This document shows, piece after piece, positions 1-9,044 of a DNA stretch of 64,000 bases. Each line of letters starts with the position of its first letter. Positions within the stretch are counted from its first letter, which is position 1. The notes beneath the pieces were generated by a model. That model was not told where the DNA came from. It saw only the letters and a program-made list of their open reading frames with translations, and ran no database searches. The position numbers and the translations under genes are program-made. This stretch comes from Bacteriovoracaceae bacterium (GTDB lineage Bacteria; Bdellovibrionota; Bacteriovoracia; Bacteriovoracales; Bacteriovoracaceae): the NCBI GenBank assembly GCA_028378565.1, contig JAONMX010000001.1:1-64000 (forward strand), in the 5' to 3' direction.

Positions 1-1285
1 GATCCCCAATATTAACAGGGGCTATCATTTGAGTATCTGAACCTATAAAGGAATCTTTTCCTATTTTTGTGAGATGTTTCTTTTCGCCATCATAATTACA
101 AGTGATGAAGCCACAACCTAGGTTTGTGTTTTCACCTACTTCTGCATCTCCCACGTAACTTAAATGGGAGATTGCAACATTTTTATCAAGCTTAACCTGT
201 TTTGTTTCTACAAAATTCCCAATTTTAACTTGATCAGCAATCTCAGTACCTTTCCTTAAGCGCGCAAATGGACCTATTGCACAATTTTTTTGAATAGCTG
301 TATCCTCAATATAAGAATAAGCCTTTACGACTGTATCTTCTGCAATAGTTGAGTTTTTTATAACGCAACCCTGCTCAACTAAGACATCACTATTAATTTT
401 AGTATTTCCCAGTAGAGTCACTGATGGAAATATTGTTGCTCCACTTTCTATTTCAACGCCTTCTTCAATATAACAGTTTTGAGAATTAATAAAATTAACT
501 CCTTCACATTGAAGCGTTCTTATTTTTCTAGTGATTAGATTAAGGCGAGCTTGTTCAAGTTGAATCATAGTATTCACACCAAGAAAACTATCTGCGTCCT
601 CGAACTCTATTGCTTTGACATTACTATCGAATTTAAAAATATCTGTTAAATAAAACTCGTTACTTTTATTATTACTATCTATAGTCTTAAGTTGCTCCAG
701 TACAAACTTAGTTTTCACTAAATATAAACCCGAATTAACTTCCTTTATTTTTAATTGTTCTTCACTAGAGTCTTTGTGTTCAACAATGACAAAACCCTTT
801 TGTGATCGAACGATACGGCCGTAACCACTAGGGTTATCCACAGAAAAAGTCGCACAAACGCCATCAATATTTTCTTCTTTTATAACATTATATAAACTTT
901 CAAAAATATCAGATGTTAACAAAGGAGTGTCTGCACATAAAATTAAAGTGTACTCTGTGTCCTTCGCCCAAGGGCAATCTTTAAAGAAACATTTAAGTGC
1001 ATCTGCAGTTCCAAGTTGTTGCTCCTGAATTGGATAACTAAACTCTGAGCGACTATCATTAGAGTAAACAGACTCTAAGTACTCTTTAACTTCTTCTTTT
1101 TGATGACCAATAACAACACCAAACTTACCCGCAAGCTTTTTACTTTCAAGAAAGTCATCAACAGCACTAATTGAGAAATCCACAAGACGCTTTCCAAGAA
1201 GACGTATCAATGGTTTTGCCGTTTTTACTTTTAATCTTGTTCCAGCACCAGCTGCTAGTAAAGCTACACCCATTTGGTCGGTCAT
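1..1285 (-). CDS. glmU: Bifunctional UDP-N-acetylglucosamine pyrophosphorylase / glucosamine-1-phosphate N-acetyltransferase, C-terminus beyond the window edge
   Basis: Reverse-strand translation MTDQMGVALLAAGAGTRLKVKTAKPLIRLLGKRLVDF...; left-handed beta-helix-like C-terminal part (GPFARLRKGTEIADQVKIGNFVETKQVKL...LGCGFITCNYDGEKKH). Absent from the ORF track because it runs off the edge. Confidence 0.93.
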   Translation of the reverse strand, partial: MTDQMGVALLAAGAGTRLKVKTAKPLIRLLGKRLVDFSISAVDDFLESKKLAGKFGVVIGHQKEEVKEYLESVYSNDSRSEFSYPIQEQQLGTADALKCFFKDCPWAKDTEYTLILCADTPLLTSDIFESLYNVIKEENIDGVCATFSVDNPSGYGRIVRSQKGFVIVEHKDSSEEQLKIKEVNSGLYLVKTKFVLEQLKTIDSNNKSNEFYLTDIFKFDSNVKAIEFEDADSFLGVNTMIQLEQARLNLITRKIRTLQCEGVNFINSQNCYIEEGVEIESGATIFPSVTLLGNTKINSDVLVEQGCVIKNSTIAEDTVVKAYSYIEDTAIQKNCAIGPFARLRKGTEIADQVKIGNFVETKQVKLDKNVAISHLSYVGDAEVGENTNLGCGFITCNYDGEKKHLTKIGKDSFIGSDTQMIAPVNIGD

Positions 1286-1496
1286 TTTTATTCCTTTTCC
1301 GATGAAAAAATTCCAATTTTCGAAGTACCGATTATAACGAGAGTTTCACCATTTTTAAAGAAAAGATAGCTAGGAAATTAACCGATTTAATCGGTCAGAT
1401 AATAAAAAAAAGTGGCTGAATGTAAAGAAATATTTAAAGAACTTCTTAAAAAAAGACGATTCAGTTTATGGAACTTAAGTATTGCATTAGCATCTG

Positions 1497-3953
1497 TTGG
1501 AGGAAGAGAATATGGTAACAAATTATGAGGGCGACAACATTGAATTCAAAGAACGTCTTCCACTCCTGCCGATTAGAGATATCGTTGTTTATCCTTTTAT
1601 GATCCTGCCACTTTTTGTCGGAAGAGAATCTTCTATCAAAGCTGTTGAGCATGCGTTAAATGAAAGTGATAGACTTATACTTTTGTCATCACAAAAAGAT
1701 ATCAAGGCAGAACATCCTGAACCATCTGAAATTTACGAGACTGGAACTGTGGCCATGATCATGAGAATGAGAAAGCTACCGGACGGAAGAATTAAAATTC
1801 TTGTTCAAGGTCTCTCGAAAGCTAGAATTCTAGACTTCGAACAACAAGATCCATTCTTTGTAACTAAAATTGCAAAAGCGGACGACGTTGAAGTAACTCA
1901 AGATAAAATAGCAACCGATGCCATCATGAGAAATATCCGTGAGCAACTTGAAAGAGTTATTACTCTTGGAAAAGTTCTTTCTCCAGATATCCTAACAGTG
2001 TTAGAAGATATCACAGATCCAGGAAGACTCGCCGACCTTGTTGCTTCGAACTTAAATCTTCATGTTGCTGAAGCACAAATGATATTAGAAACATTTGATC
2101 CTGTTGAAAGACTTCATAAGATCAATGAAATTCTGACTCGCGAACTCGAAATACTATCGATGCAAGCGAAGATAAAGAATGTTGCGAAAGACGAAATGAA
2201 CAAATCACAGAAAGAATACTTTCTTCGTGAACAAATCAGGGCCATTAAAAGTGAACTTGGTGATGAAATGGCTCAGCCTGAAGGTGATGATGAAATCTCT
2301 GAGTTTAAAGCAAAAATATTAAACGCAAAGATGCCAACTGAAGTTGAAAAAGAAGTTAATAAACAACTTGTTCGACTTGAAAAAATGCATCCCGACAGTA
2401 GTGAATCAGGAATTATCAGAACATATTTAGAATGGATGACAGATCTTCCATGGTCGACGGCCAGTGAAGAAGTTATCGATTTAATAAAAGCGAGAGAAAT
2501 TCTTGACGAAGATCACTTTGACCTAGCAAAAGTTAAAGAAAGAATTCTTGAGTACCTTGCTGTTAGGCAATTAAAAGGTAATGAAATGAAAGGCCCTATC
2601 TTATGTCTTTCTGGTCCCCCAGGAGTTGGTAAAACTTCTCTCGGGAAATCTATTGCAAGAGCGACCGGAAAAGAGTTTGTTAGGATCAGTCTTGGTGGCG
2701 TTAAAGATGAAGCCGAAATTAGAGGACATAGAAGAACATACGTTGGTTCTATGCCGGGACGTTTTATTCAAGCACTTAAACAAGCAAAAACAAATAATCC
2801 AGTTATCCTTTTAGATGAAGTCGATAAATTAGGCGGCGATATGAAAGGTGACCCAGCTTCAGCAATGCTAGAAGTTTTAGATCCAGAACAAAACAAAGAG
2901 TTTAGGGATCATTATCTAAACGCACCGTTTGATCTTTCAAATTGTATGTTTATTGCAACTTCTAACGTTCTTCAAAATATTCCTGGTCCGCTAAGAGATA
3001 GAATGGAAGTTTTAGAGTTATCTGGATATACACAAGAAGAGAAACTTCAAATTAGTAAGAAATACTTAGTTCCAAAACAAATGGATGAGAATGGTATTTC
3101 CCACGATAATGTTAAGTTCACAGATGATGGAATTAACAGTGTTATAAGACATTTTACAAGAGAAGCTGGTCTAAGAAATTTAGAAAGAAAGATTGGTGCC
3201 CTATGTAGAAAAGTTGCCATGAAAATAGCACAAGGTGAAGTAGAGCAAACAAAGCTATTAAGCGATACTGTTATTGATCTACTAGGACCTCCTATTTATA
3301 CAAAAGAAGACGAGAATGATACTGACGAAATTGGTGTAGCAACAGGTTTAGCTTGGACTGCCGCCGGTGGAGAAGTTCTCTATATTGAGGCAACCAAAAT
3401 GAAAGGAAGAGGTTTAACTCTTACCGGTCAGCTTGGTGAAGTCATGAGAGAGTCTGCACAAACAGCTATTGGTTATATTAGATCTAGAGCGAAGCAACTC
3501 GGTATTGATGAAGACTTTTTTGATGAACATGAAATACATATTCATCTACCTGCTGGAGCCATTCCAAAAGATGGACCTAGTGCAGGTATAACTTTAGCCA
3601 CGGCCATATTAAGTTTAATTACTGGCTGTCCTATTGATCATAAAGTTGCCATGACAGGAGAAATCACTCTAACAGGTAAAGTACTTCCTGTTGGTGGTGT
3701 AAAGGAAAAATCCCTAGCGGCCATGAGAATGGGAATTGATACGGTTATTATTCCTTGGAAAAACCACAAAGATATTACAGATGTGCCAGACGAACTGAAA
3801 GAAAAAGTTAATTTTGTTCCAGTTAAGGCCATAAGTGAAGTGCTAGATATCGCTTTACTCGGTTGGGATCAGCACAAGAAGACAATTGGTAAGACGACTA
3901 CGACTAAGAAGAAGAAAAGAGCTGTTAAAACAGTTCCAAGGTCTGCGGCTTAA
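1497..3953 (+). CDS. lon: ATP-dependent Lon protease (copy 1)
   Basis: LLPIRDIVVYPFMILPLFVGRE N-domain, Walker A GPPGVGKTS, catalytic PKDGPSAGI and TGK motifs. The start may be the ATG at 1512. Confidence 0.97.
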   Translation: MEEENMVTNYEGDNIEFKERLPLLPIRDIVVYPFMILPLFVGRESSIKAVEHALNESDRLILLSSQKDIKAEHPEPSEIYETGTVAMIMRMRKLPDGRIKILVQGLSKARILDFEQQDPFFVTKIAKADDVEVTQDKIATDAIMRNIREQLERVITLGKVLSPDILTVLEDITDPGRLADLVASNLNLHVAEAQMILETFDPVERLHKINEILTRELEILSMQAKIKNVAKDEMNKSQKEYFLREQIRAIKSELGDEMAQPEGDDEISEFKAKILNAKMPTEVEKEVNKQLVRLEKMHPDSSESGIIRTYLEWMTDLPWSTASEEVIDLIKAREILDEDHFDLAKVKERILEYLAVRQLKGNEMKGPILCLSGPPGVGKTSLGKSIARATGKEFVRISLGGVKDEAEIRGHRRTYVGSMPGRFIQALKQAKTNNPVILLDEVDKLGGDMKGDPASAMLEVLDPEQNKEFRDHYLNAPFDLSNCMFIATSNVLQNIPGPLRDRMEVLELSGYTQEEKLQISKKYLVPKQMDENGISHDNVKFTDDGINSVIRHFTREAGLRNLERKIGALCRKVAMKIAQGEVEQTKLLSDTVIDLLGPPIYTKEDENDTDEIGVATGLAWTAAGGEVLYIEATKMKGRGLTLTGQLGEVMRESAQTAIGYIRSRAKQLGIDEDFFDEHEIHIHLPAGAIPKDGPSAGITLATAILSLITGCPIDHKVAMTGEITLTGKVLPVGGVKEKSLAAMRMGIDTVIIPWKNHKDITDVPDELKEKVNFVPVKAISEVLDIALLGWDQHKKTIGKTTTTKKKKRAVKTVPRSAA

Positions 3954-4041
3954 CCAACTAAAACATTCAAGAATAAAGAACCTTCTAGAGAGTCTTAGCA
4001 TTTTGTTTTAAAATATAGCTAACTCAATAGAAGGTTTTTTT

Positions 4042-4443
4042 ATGTCAGAAAAGAAAGAACGTAACTCAAAGCTAAATATCGTCGTTGTCGATGATTCAGA
4101 TTTTTCAAGAAACTCAGTTGTGAGTATTTTAGAAGATGAAGGTTTCAATGTCGTTGGCCAAGCAGCAAGTGCAGAGGATGGTATTGCACTATCTGGAACA
4201 ACAGATGCTAATTTATTTTTAATAGACGTCGTGATGCCCCAAAGATCTGGGATTGAGCTTGCTAAAATTTTATCGGAAAAATCTTTGGGAACACATATTA
4301 TTATGATGTCCTCTCTTAATATTCAACAAGTAGTGATAGAATCTATCTCAAGTGGAGCTCTTGATTTTCTACCTAAACCATTTTCTAAAGAAGACCTCTT
4401 AAAGTCTGTTGAAAAAATCGACCAAGAGCTATCAAAGGAATAA
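4042..4443 (+). CDS. CheY-like response regulator receiver protein
   Basis: VVVDDSDFSR...FLIDVVMPQRSGIEL...MMSS...DFLPKPF receiver-domain motifs. Confidence 0.9.
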   Translation: MSEKKERNSKLNIVVVDDSDFSRNSVVSILEDEGFNVVGQAASAEDGIALSGTTDANLFLIDVVMPQRSGIELAKILSEKSLGTHIIMMSSLNIQQVVIESISSGALDFLPKPFSKEDLLKSVEKIDQELSKE

Positions 4444-4445
4444 GT

Positions 4446-4799
4446 ATGTTTATTATTAAGTTTTTTATTTATTTTACACTCAGCTTTATTATCCTAAGCT
4501 TTCCTGTAGGAAATAAGCCCATCTTTAGCCATCTCAATAAAGTAGCTAAGCCATATACGACAGAGCTCTTTGCAGACTTATCTGAAAAGGCAAAAGATAA
4601 TTTACAAGCGGGAAAAGAAATTGGACAAAAGATGTTCTCAACTAATATTAAAAAACAAGATCATATTAAAACCCAATACTCTTCAACTCAAAAAGCTGAA
4701 AGTAAAAAAATCAAAAGAGAATTAAAAAAAGAAATTCATAAAGATACTTATACACCTGAAGAAAAAGAGCTCCTTCAAAAGATCATTGAAGAATCATAA
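4446..4799 (+). CDS. Hypothetical protein, N-terminal membrane segment and Lys-rich tail
   Basis: ORF follows the response regulator directly and ends at a terminator hairpin. Confidence 0.6.
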   Translation: MFIIKFFIYFTLSFIILSFPVGNKPIFSHLNKVAKPYTTELFADLSEKAKDNLQAGKEIGQKMFSTNIKKQDHIKTQYSSTQKAESKKIKRELKKEIHKDTYTPEEKELLQKIIEES

Positions 4800-4828
4800 A
4801 AAAAGCCCTCAGTTTTGAGGGCTTTTTT
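4798..4828 (+). terminator. Rho-independent terminator
   Basis: aaaagccctca-gttt-tgagggctttttt. Confidence 0.85.
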
Positions 4829-4848
4829 AAAGTCGAATTTTAATAATC

Positions 4849-5028
4849 TTACTTATCAACAGCAACTTCTGATTCTGATTCACTTGAAGATTGATCTTGT
4901 GCTGTTACGTCACCAGAAAATCTACTTGATTGAACTTGATCAACACATGTTGAATCAGATTCTCCAACGTTACCTGCAAACATGTTAGTTGAAGTTAAAA
5001 GTAATCCTAAAATAATTAATGTTTTCAT
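4849..5028 (-). CDS. Small secreted protein (59 aa), paralogue of the ORF at 6600-6788
   Basis: Read by hand, just under the ORF-track cutoff: MKTLIILGLLLTSTNMFAGNVGESDSTCVDQVQSSRFSGDVTAQDQSSSESESEVAVDK*; SD-like gagggag upstream; shares FAGNxGE...CVDQVQSxRF with 6600-6788. Confidence 0.8.
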   Translation of the reverse strand: MKTLIILGLLLTSTNMFAGNVGESDSTCVDQVQSSRFSGDVTAQDQSSSESESEVAVDK

Positions 5029-5064
5029 AAATACTCCCTCGTGTTTTTTCTATACTTAACTATA

Positions 5065-5080
5065 TGCACAAGAGATGCCA
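5065..5080 (-). promoter_or_regulatory. Sigma-54-like promoter upstream of the 4849-5028 gene
   Basis: Minus-strand TGGCATCTCTTGTGCA: GG-N10-GC spacing, about 37 nt upstream of the start codon. Confidence 0.6.
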
Positions 5081-5140
5081 ACAATAGCCACATAAAATCA
5101 ACAAGTTACACCAAAATAGTGAACATTTTTCACACAGTGA

Positions 5141-6517
5141 CTAAAGTTTTAACAACCATTTGATGATTTTAAGCTTTCCAAGATAAGGAGGATATCTCAC
5201 TAAAATATCAAATATTTGATACCTCTTCATGACTGCCTTTTGATGACTAAACGTCTCAAAGCTATATCGGCCGTGATATCGACCCATCCCGCTCTCCCCG
5301 ACGCCGCCAAAAGGAAGTGTCTGACTAGAAAGATGTACAAGAGAATCATTAATGCACAGACCTCCAGAAGACACTTTCTTTACAACCGTATTCTCAACAC
5401 TCTTGTCTTTAGTGAACAAATAACAAGCAAGGGGCTTGTCAGAAGAATTAATAAACTCGATTGCTTCTGCAGTATTTTCAACAGTCACTATTGGTAAAAG
5501 AGGCCCAAAAATTTCATCCTTCATAGAGGCTGAACTACTATCAGCATTTATTAGCGTAGGAGAAATATATTTTTGCGACTTATCACCATCTCCCCCATAA
5601 CTAACCTCACTCTCGTCAATAATATGCTTTAATCTATTCCAATGCCTCTCATTAATAATCCTTCCATAGTCAGGAGAAGACTTAACTTCCTTTCCATAAA
5701 AAGAATTCAGGCCATTTTTAATTGCTTCTTCAAGTGCACTCTTTTTCTTTTTTTCTACGATAATATAATCAGGAGCAACACAGGTTTGTCCGGCATTAAA
5801 GAACTTCCCCCATGCGATTCTTCTACCTACTATTTCAAGATCATTTTCACCTAAGACCATACATGGACTTTTTCCACCAAGCTCCAATGTAACAGGAACT
5901 AAATTTTTTGCAGCTTTCTCCATTACAATTCTTCCAACGGAGCCGTTACCCGTATAGAAAATATGATCAAAAGGCAGTTCAAGCAATGCGGTGGTTTCTT
6001 TAACTTCACCCTGGATCACAATAACTTCTTCAGGAGTAAAGGCATCACTAATTATTTTTTCACATATCTTAGAGGTATGAACCGATATCTCGGATGGTTT
6101 TAAAATAGCATTATTTCCAGCACTCAAAGCTCCTATCAAAGGGGCCATTAATAAATTGAACGGGTAATTCCAAGGAGCAATAATAAGAACAGTTCCAAGG
6201 GGCTCAAAGTTAATATATGAACGACAAGGAAATTGTATTAAGGGAGAGCTCACCTTCTTAGGCCTCATCCACTTTTTTAATTTTTTAATTGTGTGACTAA
6301 TTTCAGAAAGGGTAAAACCTACTTCTGAGACATAACCCTCAAACTCAGACTTTCCTAAATCCAGTCTCAGTGCCTCTATGATCTCTTTTTCATATAAGAG
6401 GATAACCTTCTCAAGCCGCTTCAGGGCCTCTACACGCCACTCATAGCTGTGTGAAATACCTGTGTTAGCAAAGGTCTTAGAATTTTGAAATAATGTTTGA
6501 ATTTGAGATTCTTCCAT
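5141..6517 (-). CDS. Aldehyde dehydrogenase family protein (ORF track extends to 6547; likely start MEESQIQ at 6517)
   Basis: VTLELGGKSPCMVL, GKFFNAGQTCVAPDY and EIFGPLLPIV motifs typical of ALDH. Confidence 0.93.
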   Translation of the reverse strand: MEESQIQTLFQNSKTFANTGISHSYEWRVEALKRLEKVILLYEKEIIEALRLDLGKSEFEGYVSEVGFTLSEISHTIKKLKKWMRPKKVSSPLIQFPCRSYINFEPLGTVLIIAPWNYPFNLLMAPLIGALSAGNNAILKPSEISVHTSKICEKIISDAFTPEEVIVIQGEVKETTALLELPFDHIFYTGNGSVGRIVMEKAAKNLVPVTLELGGKSPCMVLGENDLEIVGRRIAWGKFFNAGQTCVAPDYIIVEKKKKSALEEAIKNGLNSFYGKEVKSSPDYGRIINERHWNRLKHIIDESEVSYGGDGDKSQKYISPTLINADSSSASMKDEIFGPLLPIVTVENTAEAIEFINSSDKPLACYLFTKDKSVENTVVKKVSSGGLCINDSLVHLSSQTLPFGGVGESGMGRYHGRYSFETFSHQKAVMKRYQIFDILVRYPPYLGKLKIIKWLLKL

Positions 6518-6532
6518 GGATCCCCCTAAATA

Positions 6533-6560
6533 ATAAAAACCCCACATTTGTGGGGTTTAT
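6533..6560 (-). terminator. Rho-independent terminator downstream of the 6600-6788 gene
   Basis: aaaccccacatttgtggggttt with a U-rich run on the minus strand. Confidence 0.75.
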
Positions 6561-6599
6561 AGAAAAACGTCGAGACTCGTCTGTTAACAGTATAACTAA

Positions 6600-6788
6600 T
6601 TATTTATTTTTAGCACTATCTTCTTGTGATTCTTCAGTAGCTACGGCAGGAGCTTGTTCTGCAGTCTCTTGAAATCTAGTAGATTGTACTTGATCAACAC
6701 ACTCAGCAGCTTGCTCTTCACCCATATTACCGGCAAAAGAAACATTCATTACTAAAATAGCAATAATTAAAAAGAATAAATTTTTCAT
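6600..6788 (-). CDS. Small secreted acidic protein (62 aa), paralogue of 4849-5028
   Basis: Signal peptide then FAGNMGEEQAAECVDQVQSTRF; strong SD aggagga upstream. Confidence 0.8.
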   Translation of the reverse strand: MKNLFFLIIAILVMNVSFAGNMGEEQAAECVDQVQSTRFQETAEQAPAVATEESQEDSAKNK

Positions 6789-6840
6789 ATCGTCCTCCTC
6801 TTATAAGAGACATGTTTAATTAGTAAGTACTTATATATAA

Positions 6841-6855
6841 GCAAGAGGTGTGCCA
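6841..6855 (-). promoter_or_regulatory. Sigma-54-like promoter upstream of the 6600-6788 gene
   Basis: Minus-strand TGGCACACCTCTTGC, near-consensus TGGCACG-N4-TTGC, 53 nt upstream of the start codon. Confidence 0.75.
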
Positions 6856-6933
6856 AAAAATTAAACTTAATTATAGGTAGTTATCTATAAAGGAATGTCC
6901 TATTTGAAACTAGTGTCTAAAAAATAGACAAAA

Positions 6934-6960
6934 AAAGGCCTGAGAGAACTCAGGCCTATA
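6934..6960 (-). terminator. Rho-independent terminator
   Basis: aggcctgag-agaa-ctcaggcct followed by a T-run on the minus strand. Confidence 0.8.
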
Positions 6961-6984
6961 TTAATTACAATGAATTTTTTATTA

Positions 6985-7212
6985 TTATCTATCAGCAGTG
7001 TCTGCTGGAGCCGTAGTCGTTGTTGTAGCAGCAGTAGAGTCGTCATTATTACCTCTACCAGAAGTATCAATACACTGCCCACAATGGCTATTACCGCCAC
7101 AAGCTTCGTCTTGCTGACCAACACCTGCAGTAGAAGCATCGCCATCTTGTGCAAAGATATGCATCGAGATTAGTGCAAGAATCATTATTAGTGTCGTCTT
7201 TAGTGTCTTCAT
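6985..7212 (-). CDS. Small secreted Cys-containing, Thr-rich protein (75 aa)
   Basis: Signal peptide MKTLKTTLIMILALISMHIFAQ; EACGGNSHCGQCID; ends just before a terminator. Confidence 0.7.
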   Translation of the reverse strand: MKTLKTTLIMILALISMHIFAQDGDASTAGVGQQDEACGGNSHCGQCIDTSGRGNNDDSTAATTTTTAPADTADR

Positions 7213-7327
7213 GGTATTTCCTTTTTCAAACTTATATACCTAATTATACTTTCATTTATGTAATCTCTTAAACCAATCACTTAAGTACCTAATATGCGGT
7301 AATCAAGCCGCCATAAAAGCTAGGCAA

Positions 7328-8953
7328 CTACATATTCAGATTAACACCAGCCGGCTTCACAATACTAAGTAGTGATTGAAAAGCTTGAGTTACTTGTAAG
7401 GCCATTTTATGACCTGACTTAGACTCAACTTTCTTAATCTCACCATAGTTATCGTAAGCTACATTAATAGTTCCAACTTTATCCATTGAGATTTCTACTG
7501 GTTTTCCAAGAGCATTATACTTAAAGCTTAATGTTCTCTTTTCGTTCGACTTATTATTCTTATCTAGCATTGTCTTGATACGACCTTTGCTATCATAAAC
7601 TAGTAGAACAGATTTTTTCTTATTCTTAGCAATGGAAAGGTTACCATTTTTATCATACTGAAAACTAGTTGTTCCTTTCTTATTCGTCACTTTACTAATT
7701 TTATTAAACTTTGGATGGTACTCTAGCATAACAAAGTCACCCTTTGAAGAACGCTTGCTTGTTAGCAACCCTTTGTCATTATAAACAAAGTCTGTCTTAT
7801 GATTTCCTCTAGTAATCTTAAGAGGAAGCCCACAACATTCAGAGTAAATTGTTTCAGTTTTTAGATTGTTAATATTTGTCGCGATTCTAAAAGTATATGT
7901 ACTTCCGTCAGCTCGACTTTTAATTTCATATTCATACTTAGACTTACTTGATTTACCAGAAGCAGACTTCTTAGAAACCGTAGTCCAGTAATGCATTTCC
8001 GGATTCTTCGGATTAGAATCATAATCATATGATGTAACTTCTTTATTTCTTCCTACAATCTCTTTAACGAATTGAGTTTTAGGAGTGTAAGCAATCGTCA
8101 TTTTTGATTTATCGCTATAAGTAACAGATGTCATGTTGTGGTTAGCATCGTAACCATAAACAAAAACATTACCTGCGATATCTTTTGATTCTATAAGATC
8201 GTTACCCTTATACTTATAGCTCGTCTTCTTATCTCCAACAGAGCTGATATGCTTAACTTTTCCGTCTGGGTACCACTCAAAGAATAATTGCTTGGCCATT
8301 GTATCGGTGATCTTTTGTACTTTACCTTGCTTATTATAATCCAAAGTAATTTTATAACCGTGCTTATCTTCTATTTTTACTAGGTGCCCTTCTTTATCAA
8401 AGTGCTCTTTCTTACCATCATTATAAAATCTAGTATAACCAGACTTTGTTTTCTGTACTTTCTGAAGTCCTCTTGTATTTGAAAAGAGCATGCTTCCATC
8501 TGCGATTTTAGCTTTTACTTTAAACTTTCTTGCATATGCTTGTCTTAACTCAGCATCACCTGTTAGTTTCTTCATTAAGTCACTTGCTACTTTATCAGAA
8601 ACAGTTGTTTTCTTTCTCATCGCTTCGATAATTTTAGTAGATGCCAACTTTGCATCAACTGGATTCTTAGGAGTAAACCTTGTCAGTGCCCCTGAACCAT
8701 TTTCGTGAACGATAACAGAACCATCTGCCGAAACACTAAGGTAAGTTTCGTAATCACTACCCCAGCCAAATCCAAACCAACCTTTTTCAGTCGACTTTGA
8801 GTTATAGGTCCTAACAACTTCTAGGTCATGTCCATTTCCAGGAACGATAATATCCGTATACGAGATATAGTAATTACCGTTTTTGAGGTTAACCCCTCCA
8901 AACACGCTAGAGCACAAAAATAAGAATGTAAGTAGCAACTTTAATGATTTCAT
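7328..8953 (-). CDS. Secreted YD-repeat / RHS-like protein with DUF6531-like N-terminus
   Basis: Signal peptide; VVRTYNSKSTEKGWFGFGWGSDYE; repeated YD-type motifs (YDANHNMTSVTYSD, YDKNGNLSIAK, YDSKGRIKTMLD). Confidence 0.85.
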   Translation of the reverse strand: MKSLKLLLTFLFLCSSVFGGVNLKNGNYYISYTDIIVPGNGHDLEVVRTYNSKSTEKGWFGFGWGSDYETYLSVSADGSVIVHENGSGALTRFTPKNPVDAKLASTKIIEAMRKKTTVSDKVASDLMKKLTGDAELRQAYARKFKVKAKIADGSMLFSNTRGLQKVQKTKSGYTRFYNDGKKEHFDKEGHLVKIEDKHGYKITLDYNKQGKVQKITDTMAKQLFFEWYPDGKVKHISSVGDKKTSYKYKGNDLIESKDIAGNVFVYGYDANHNMTSVTYSDKSKMTIAYTPKTQFVKEIVGRNKEVTSYDYDSNPKNPEMHYWTTVSKKSASGKSSKSKYEYEIKSRADGSTYTFRIATNINNLKTETIYSECCGLPLKITRGNHKTDFVYNDKGLLTSKRSSKGDFVMLEYHPKFNKISKVTNKKGTTSFQYDKNGNLSIAKNKKKSVLLVYDSKGRIKTMLDKNNKSNEKRTLSFKYNALGKPVEISMDKVGTINVAYDNYGEIKKVESKSGHKMALQVTQAFQSLLSIVKPAGVNLNM

Positions 8954-9044
8954 TTATCAATCCTCTTTGTTTTGATTGAAATTTAATTTCTCTCAGATAA
9001 CTTATCGGGTATCTATTTCAGAAGCTTTAATCTTTTTTGGGCCT

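Noticed and set aside
1461-1652. 63-aa minus-strand ORF overlapping the lon start
   Set aside because: Overlaps the lon coding start antisense and has no supporting motif
6900-7154. 84-aa minus-strand ORF overlapping the small secreted protein at 6985-7212
   Set aside because: Alternate frame; the 6985-7212 frame has a signal peptide and SD and ends before the terminator, whereas this one reads through the terminator hairpin
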